A DNA stretch of 64,000 nt from contig NZ_CP118527.1 in NCBI RefSeq assembly GCF_028885415.1, positions 2,976,001 to 3,040,000 of the forward strand. Direction: 5' to 3'. A model generated the notes under the pieces. It ran no database searches, was not told the DNA's origin, and saw only the letters and a list, made by a program, of their open reading frames with translations. The stretch is from Streptomyces coeruleorubidus. Its GTDB lineage: Bacteria > Actinomycetota > Actinomycetes > Streptomycetales > Streptomycetaceae. Position numbers and translations under genes: made by a program. Shown here one piece after another: positions 60,625 through 64,000 of the stretch (the stretch's first letter is position 1; the number at the start of each line of letters is the position of its first letter).

Positions 60625-60626
60625 AC

Positions 60627-60672
60627 GTACGCCGGTACGGGGGCGACCTGACGGCTCCCCGTACCGGCGTAC
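60627..60672. terminator. Strong terminator after the dehydrogenase
   Basis: GTACGCCGGTACGGGG (60627-60642) pairs over 16 bp with CCCCGTACCGGCGTAC (60657-60672). Confidence 0.8.
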
Positions 60673-60708
60673 ACCCAGCCTTGCCGTACCCAGAGCCGCG
60701 AACTTCGT

Positions 60709-60723
60709 CCGAAATATCGAACC
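60709..60723. promoter_or_regulatory. Sugar-locus motif, site 4
   Basis: CCGAAATATCGAACC, 14 nt before the U32-like gene; differs from site 2 at one base over CCGAAATnTCGAAC. Confidence 0.5.
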
Positions 60724-60736
60724 AAAGGACATTCCT

Positions 60737-61705
60737 GTGACCGACGCTTCCGCCACGGCAGCCCGAAGGCCCGGTGAGCAGGCGCTCACCACGCTGGGCC
60801 TGAACGCGCCCGCCCTCGACCCCGCCGACGCCTCGCCGCACTCCTTCCCCGGCGGCGGCCGCTGGCGCACCGAGATCCCCTCGTGCGAGGGTCCCGAGGC
60901 GCTGGCGGTGGTCCTGAAGGAGGCCTCGCGACTGGACGTGCCGATCCACCGGATCAGCCAGGGCAGCGGCGTGTGGATGCTGACCGACGCCGAGATCACC
61001 GAGATGGTCGAGGCGACCGGCGAGCGCGACATCGAGCTCTGTCTGTTCACCGGCCCGCGCGGCACGTGGGACATCGGCGGCTCGACGCGCACCGACTCGC
61101 GGGGGGCCGGACTGCGCGCCCGCGGCCACGACGCCGTCGCCGGAAGTGTCGAAGACGCCGTCCGGGCAACGGAGTTGGGCGTCAAGTGCCTGCTCGTCGC
61201 CGACGAGGGCGTGCTGTGGACGCTGCACCGGGCGAGAGCCGCCGGCATCATCCCGGCCGACACGACCCTCAAGGTGAGTGCGCTCATCGGGCCGGTCAAC
61301 CCGGCGGCGTACGCGGTGTACGAGCGGCTCGGCGCCGACTCGGTCAACGTGCCGAGCGACCTGACGCTCGATCACCTCACCGAGATCCGCCGGGTTTCCG
61401 GCGCTCCGATGGACATGTACATCGAGGCCCCCGACGACCTCGGCGGCTACGTCCGGATGTACGAGGTCGCCGAGCTCATCCGGCGCGGCGCACCGCTCTA
61501 CCTGAAGTTCGGCCTGTCGAAGGCGCCCGGAATCTACCCCTACGGGCACCACATGCGGGAGCTGACCCTGACCACGGCCAAGGAACGCGTGCGGCGCGGC
61601 CGGCTCGCTCTGGATCTTCTGGCCCGCCACGGGGCCGACGGCGACATGGCGCCGCTCGGTTCGCGGCTGCCTGGCGATCTACAACGGTTCGAAATCTCGT
61701 CATAA
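60737..61705 (+). CDS. U32-peptidase-like protein of the sugar locus
   Basis: A 322-residue cytosolic TIM-barrel-like protein related to the peptidase U32/YhbU-type family: [15 protein letters not shown] near 72, [15 protein letters not shown] near 97-111, [14 protein letters not shown] near 200 and [19 protein letters not shown] near 221-239. Most U32 proteins act on collagen-like or RNA-modification substrates; some sit in catabolic loci with unknown role. Its own CGAAA site and a terminator before it show a separate, co-regulated transcript. GTG start with AAAGGA 10 nt upstream. Possible roles: an aldolase or epimerase-like step; not established. Confidence 0.75.
   Translation: MTDASATAARRPGEQALTTLGLNAPALDPADASPHSFPGGGRWRTEIPSCEGPEALAVVLKEASRLDVPIHRISQGSGVWMLTDAEITEMVEATGERDIELCLFTGPRGTWDIGGSTRTDSRGAGLRARGHDAVAGSVEDAVRATELGVKCLLVADEGVLWTLHRARAAGIIPADTTLKVSALIGPVNPAAYAVYERLGADSVNVPSDLTLDHLTEIRRVSGAPMDMYIEAPDDLGGYVRMYEVAELIRRGAPLYLKFGLSKAPGIYPYGHHMRELTLTTAKERVRRGRLALDLLARHGADGDMAPLGSRLPGDLQRFEISS
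61687..61701. promoter_or_regulatory. Sugar-locus motif, site 5
   Basis: GTTCGAAATCTCGTC, overlapping the end of the U32-like gene, about 150 nt before the transporter binding protein gene. Confidence 0.4.
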
Positions 61706-61847
61706 CGTTCCGGATACTCGCCTTCACAAAAGAAGACACAGCCGACCACAATCCGACACATCTCTTCTCGGTCTTTTCCGGCCCGACCCCCCGGAGCGAC
61801 TTCGCACCCTCAGACCGAGCCCTGCACACACATCAAGGATGATGACC

Positions 61848-62957
61848 ATGCGTAACCGCAGAGCCGCCCTCGCCGCCATAGCCGGAGCCGCGTCCCTCGC
61901 CCTGACCCTGTCCGCCTGCGGCCAGAACAGCGAGGGCGGCAGCGAGGAGAGCGGGGACAGCGCCAAGGGCGGCACCATCGGCATCGCGATGCCGACCAAG
62001 TCCTCCGAGCGCTGGATCGCCGACGGCAACAACGTCAAGAAGGACCTGGAGTCCAAGGGCTACAAGACCCAGCTGGTCTACGGCGAGGACGACCCGGACC
62101 AGCAGGTCTCGCAGATCGAGAACCTGATCACCCAGGGCGTCAAGGCGCTGATCGTCGCGGCCATCGACAACAAGTCGATGAACAACGTGCTCCAGCAGGC
62201 CAAGGACGCGAACATCCCGGTCATCTCCTACGACCGCCTGATCCTCGGCTCGCCGAACGTCGACTACTACGCCTCCTTCGACAACGAGAAGGTCGGCGAG
62301 CTCCAGGGCAACTACATCGTCGAGAAGCTCGGCCTGAAGGACGGCTCCAAGAAGGGCCCCTTCAACATCGAGCTGTTCGCCGGCTCCAACGACGACAACA
62401 ACACCCGCTACTTCTTCCAGGGCGCGATGAACGTCCTGCAGCCCTACATCAACAAGAAGCAGCTCGTCGTCCGCTCCAAGCAGACCAAGCTGAACCAGGT
62501 CACCACCCTGCGCTGGGACGGCGGCACCGCCCAGAAGCGCATGGACGACATCCTGACCTCGGCCTACAAGCGCGACCGGGTCGACGCGGTCCTCTCCCCC
62601 TACGACGGCATCTCCATCGGCATCCTCTCGGCGCTGAAGTCGGACGACTACGGCTCCAAGAGCAAGCCGCTGCCGATCGTCACCGGCCAGGACGCCGAGC
62701 TCGCCTCGGTGAAGTCGATCATCGCCGACCAGCAGTCGATGACCGTCTACAAGGACACCCGCCAGCTCGCCAAGGTCGCCTCGAACATGGTCGACGCGCT
62801 GCTGAACGACAAGAAGCCCGAGGTCAACGACACCAAGACCTACGACAACGGCTCGAAGGTCGTCCCGGCCTACCTGCTCGAGCCGGTCGCCGTCGACAAG
62901 ACCAACTACCAGAAGGAAGTCGTCGACTCCGGCTACATCAAGGCAAGCGACCTCTAA
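61848..62957 (+). CDS. chvE: ChvE-type sugar-binding lipoprotein
   Basis: A 369-residue periplasmic-type sugar-binding protein of ABC importers (multiple monosaccharide type). Lipoprotein signal at 1-25 with TLSAC. The binding domains have [36 protein letters not shown], and the hinge [12 protein letters not shown] near 275, as in the ChvE/XylF family, which bind xylose, glucose or galactose. I chose the ATG at 61848 because AAGGA is 8 nt upstream; two ATGs lie 6 and 9 nt before. The ATPase gene follows 34 nt later. Cargo sugar unknown. Confidence 0.93.
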   Translation: MRNRRAALAAIAGAASLALTLSACGQNSEGGSEESGDSAKGGTIGIAMPTKSSERWIADGNNVKKDLESKGYKTQLVYGEDDPDQQVSQIENLITQGVKALIVAAIDNKSMNNVLQQAKDANIPVISYDRLILGSPNVDYYASFDNEKVGELQGNYIVEKLGLKDGSKKGPFNIELFAGSNDDNNTRYFFQGAMNVLQPYINKKQLVVRSKQTKLNQVTTLRWDGGTAQKRMDDILTSAYKRDRVDAVLSPYDGISIGILSALKSDDYGSKSKPLPIVTGQDAELASVKSIIADQQSMTVYKDTRQLAKVASNMVDALLNDKKPEVNDTKTYDNGSKVVPAYLLEPVAVDKTNYQKEVVDSGYIKASDL

Positions 62958-62991
62958 AACCGCCGGCACACTTTGATTGGAAGGCACGACC

Positions 62992-64000
62992 ATGGCGGGA
63001 CCCGTCCTGGAAATGCGCTCGATCGTCAAGACCTTTCCCGGCGTCAAGGCGCTGTCGGACGTCACGCTGACCGTCCAGCAGGGCGAGGTCCACGCCATCT
63101 GCGGGGAGAACGGCGCCGGTAAGTCGACCCTGATGAAGGTCCTCTCCGGCGTCCACCCGCACGGCACCTACGAGGGGGACATCCTCTTCGAGGGGGAGGT
63201 CTGCGAGTTCAAGGACATCCGGGCGAGCGAGCAGCGCGGCATCGTCATCATCCACCAGGAGCTGGCGCTGTCGCCGTACCTCTCCCTCGCGGAGAACATC
63301 TTCCTCGGCAACGAGCACGCCAAGGGCGGGTTCATCGACTGGAGGGAGACGCTGCGGCACGCCACCGAGCTGCTGCGGCGGGTCGGGCTCAGCGACCACC
63401 CCGACACCCGCGTCGCCGACATCGGCGTGGGCAAGCAGCAGCTCGTGGAGATCGCCAAGGCCCTGTCGAAGAAGGTGAAGCTGCTCATCCTGGATGAGCC
63501 GACCGCGGCCCTGAACGACGAGGACAGCGACAAACTCCTGGATCTCATCCTGGAGTTGAAGAAGCAGGGCATCACCTCGATCATCATCTCCCACAAGCTC
63601 AACGAGATCCGCAAGGTCGCCGACTCGGTGACGATCCTCCGGGACGGCCAGACCATCGAGACCCTCGATGTGAAGGCCCCGGAGACCACCGAGGACCGGA
63701 TCATCAGCGGCATGGTCGGCCGCGACCTGGAGCACCGCTTCCCGGAGCGGTCGCCGCACCAGCCCGAGGAGGGCGTGGCACCCGCCCTGGAGATCCGGGG
63801 CTGGACCGTGTTCCACCCGATCGACCAGCAGCGCAAGGTCGTCGACGACGTGTCCCTGGCGGTGCGGCGCGGCGAGATCGTCGGCATCGCGGGCCTGATG
63901 GGCGCCGGCCGCACCGAACTCGCGATGAGCGTCTTCGGGCGGACGTACGGCCGGTACGCGGGCGGCACGGTCCTCAAGGACGGCACGGAGATCCGTACGA
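62992..64000 (+). CDS. mmsA: Sugar ABC transporter ATPase, truncated by window
   Basis: At least 336 residues, cut by the window end. The first cassette is complete: Walker [10 protein letters not shown] near 42-50, a Q-loop [10 protein letters not shown] near 85, the signature [11 protein letters not shown] near 143 (G-K-Q-Q in place of S-G-G-Q, as in MglA-type ATPases), Walker [12 protein letters not shown] near 162 and the switch His in ISHKLNEI. A second cassette begins near 265 (ALEIRGWTV ... [19 protein letters not shown]), the degenerate second domain of this family. It powers import with ChvE; the permease gene should lie to the right. TTGGAAGG lies upstream of the ATG. Confidence 0.93.
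   Translation, partial: MAGPVLEMRSIVKTFPGVKALSDVTLTVQQGEVHAICGENGAGKSTLMKVLSGVHPHGTYEGDILFEGEVCEFKDIRASEQRGIVIIHQELALSPYLSLAENIFLGNEHAKGGFIDWRETLRHATELLRRVGLSDHPDTRVADIGVGKQQLVEIAKALSKKVKLLILDEPTAALNDEDSDKLLDLILELKKQGITSIIISHKLNEIRKVADSVTILRDGQTIETLDVKAPETTEDRIISGMVGRDLEHRFPERSPHQPEEGVAPALEIRGWTVFHPIDQQRKVVDDVSLAVRRGEIVGIAGLMGAGRTELAMSVFGRTYGRYAGGTVLKDGTEIRT

Overview
The window is actinobacterial chromosome, very probably Streptomyces. The G+C content is very high, GTG and TTG starts are frequent, and many genes look leaderless, with a TAnnnT -10 box ending about 6 nt before the start codon. It carries the genus-typical fasR-fabD-fabH-acpP-fabF cluster and Streptomyces-type families (DUF3052, DUF3145, DUF4429/SHOCT, SCO2400 family). 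Short dispersed repeats of a kind common in Streptomyces also occur. From memory, the order from the ter genes through aceE, fasR-fab and the SCO2400-family gene resembles the SCO2360-SCO2405 region of S. coelicolor; I could not check this.

Layout. 0.2-3.2 kb: small membrane, lipoprotein and HAD genes, plus a fragment of a LamG-like gene. 3.3-7.8 kb: the most interesting accessory block. It has an XRE-type regulator, a palindromic operator candidate, three overlapping small Cys-rich ORFs, and then a complete three-gene graspetide (omega-ester RiPP) cluster: precursor, ATP-grasp ligase and PIMT-like methyltransferase. It ends at a terminator and a tRNA-Val(UAC). 8.2-11.6 kb: DUF4097 repeat lipoprotein, a membrane-anchored coiled-coil protein, an FmdB zinc ribbon and a DedA protein. 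11.5-20.8 kb: a tellurium-type stress locus with three TerD proteins, a TerA-like protein, a TerC-like DUF475 membrane protein, and a linked HpcH/CitE-like, fused phosphoribosyltransferase and HAD module. 20.9-25.2 kb: peroxiredoxin, DUF3052 and the homodimeric pyruvate dehydrogenase E1 (aceE). 25.2-34.8 kb: ion channel, MFS exporter with divergent TetR, alpha/beta hydrolase, MerR with aldo/keto reductase, GNAT, serine hydrolase and pirin.

34.8-40.4 kb is the fatty-acid synthesis cluster with its activator FasR, followed by DUF3145. 40.6-53.5 kb: SGNH hydrolase, galM, GH3 glucosidase with divergent TetR, a pyroglutamyl-peptidase-like protein lacking the expected Cys, an EI24/CysZ protein, M14 carboxypeptidase, an EstB-like hydrolase, and a MarR-controlled oxidoreductase beside a 17-codon relic of an Ohr gene. 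53.5-58.2 kb: MocR regulator, B3/4-domain protein, LysE exporter, methyltransferase and SCO2400-family protein. 58.4-64.0 kb: a sugar or sugar-acid catabolic locus (enolase-superfamily enzyme, zinc dehydrogenase, U32-like protein, ChvE-type binding protein, ABC ATPase running off the end). Five copies of a CGAAA-type motif lie upstream of its genes.

Best candidate for a new system: the graspetide cluster at 5446-7798. It has the gene content of aspartimide-forming graspetides of the fuscimiditide type, with its own Thr/Asp-rich core peptide.
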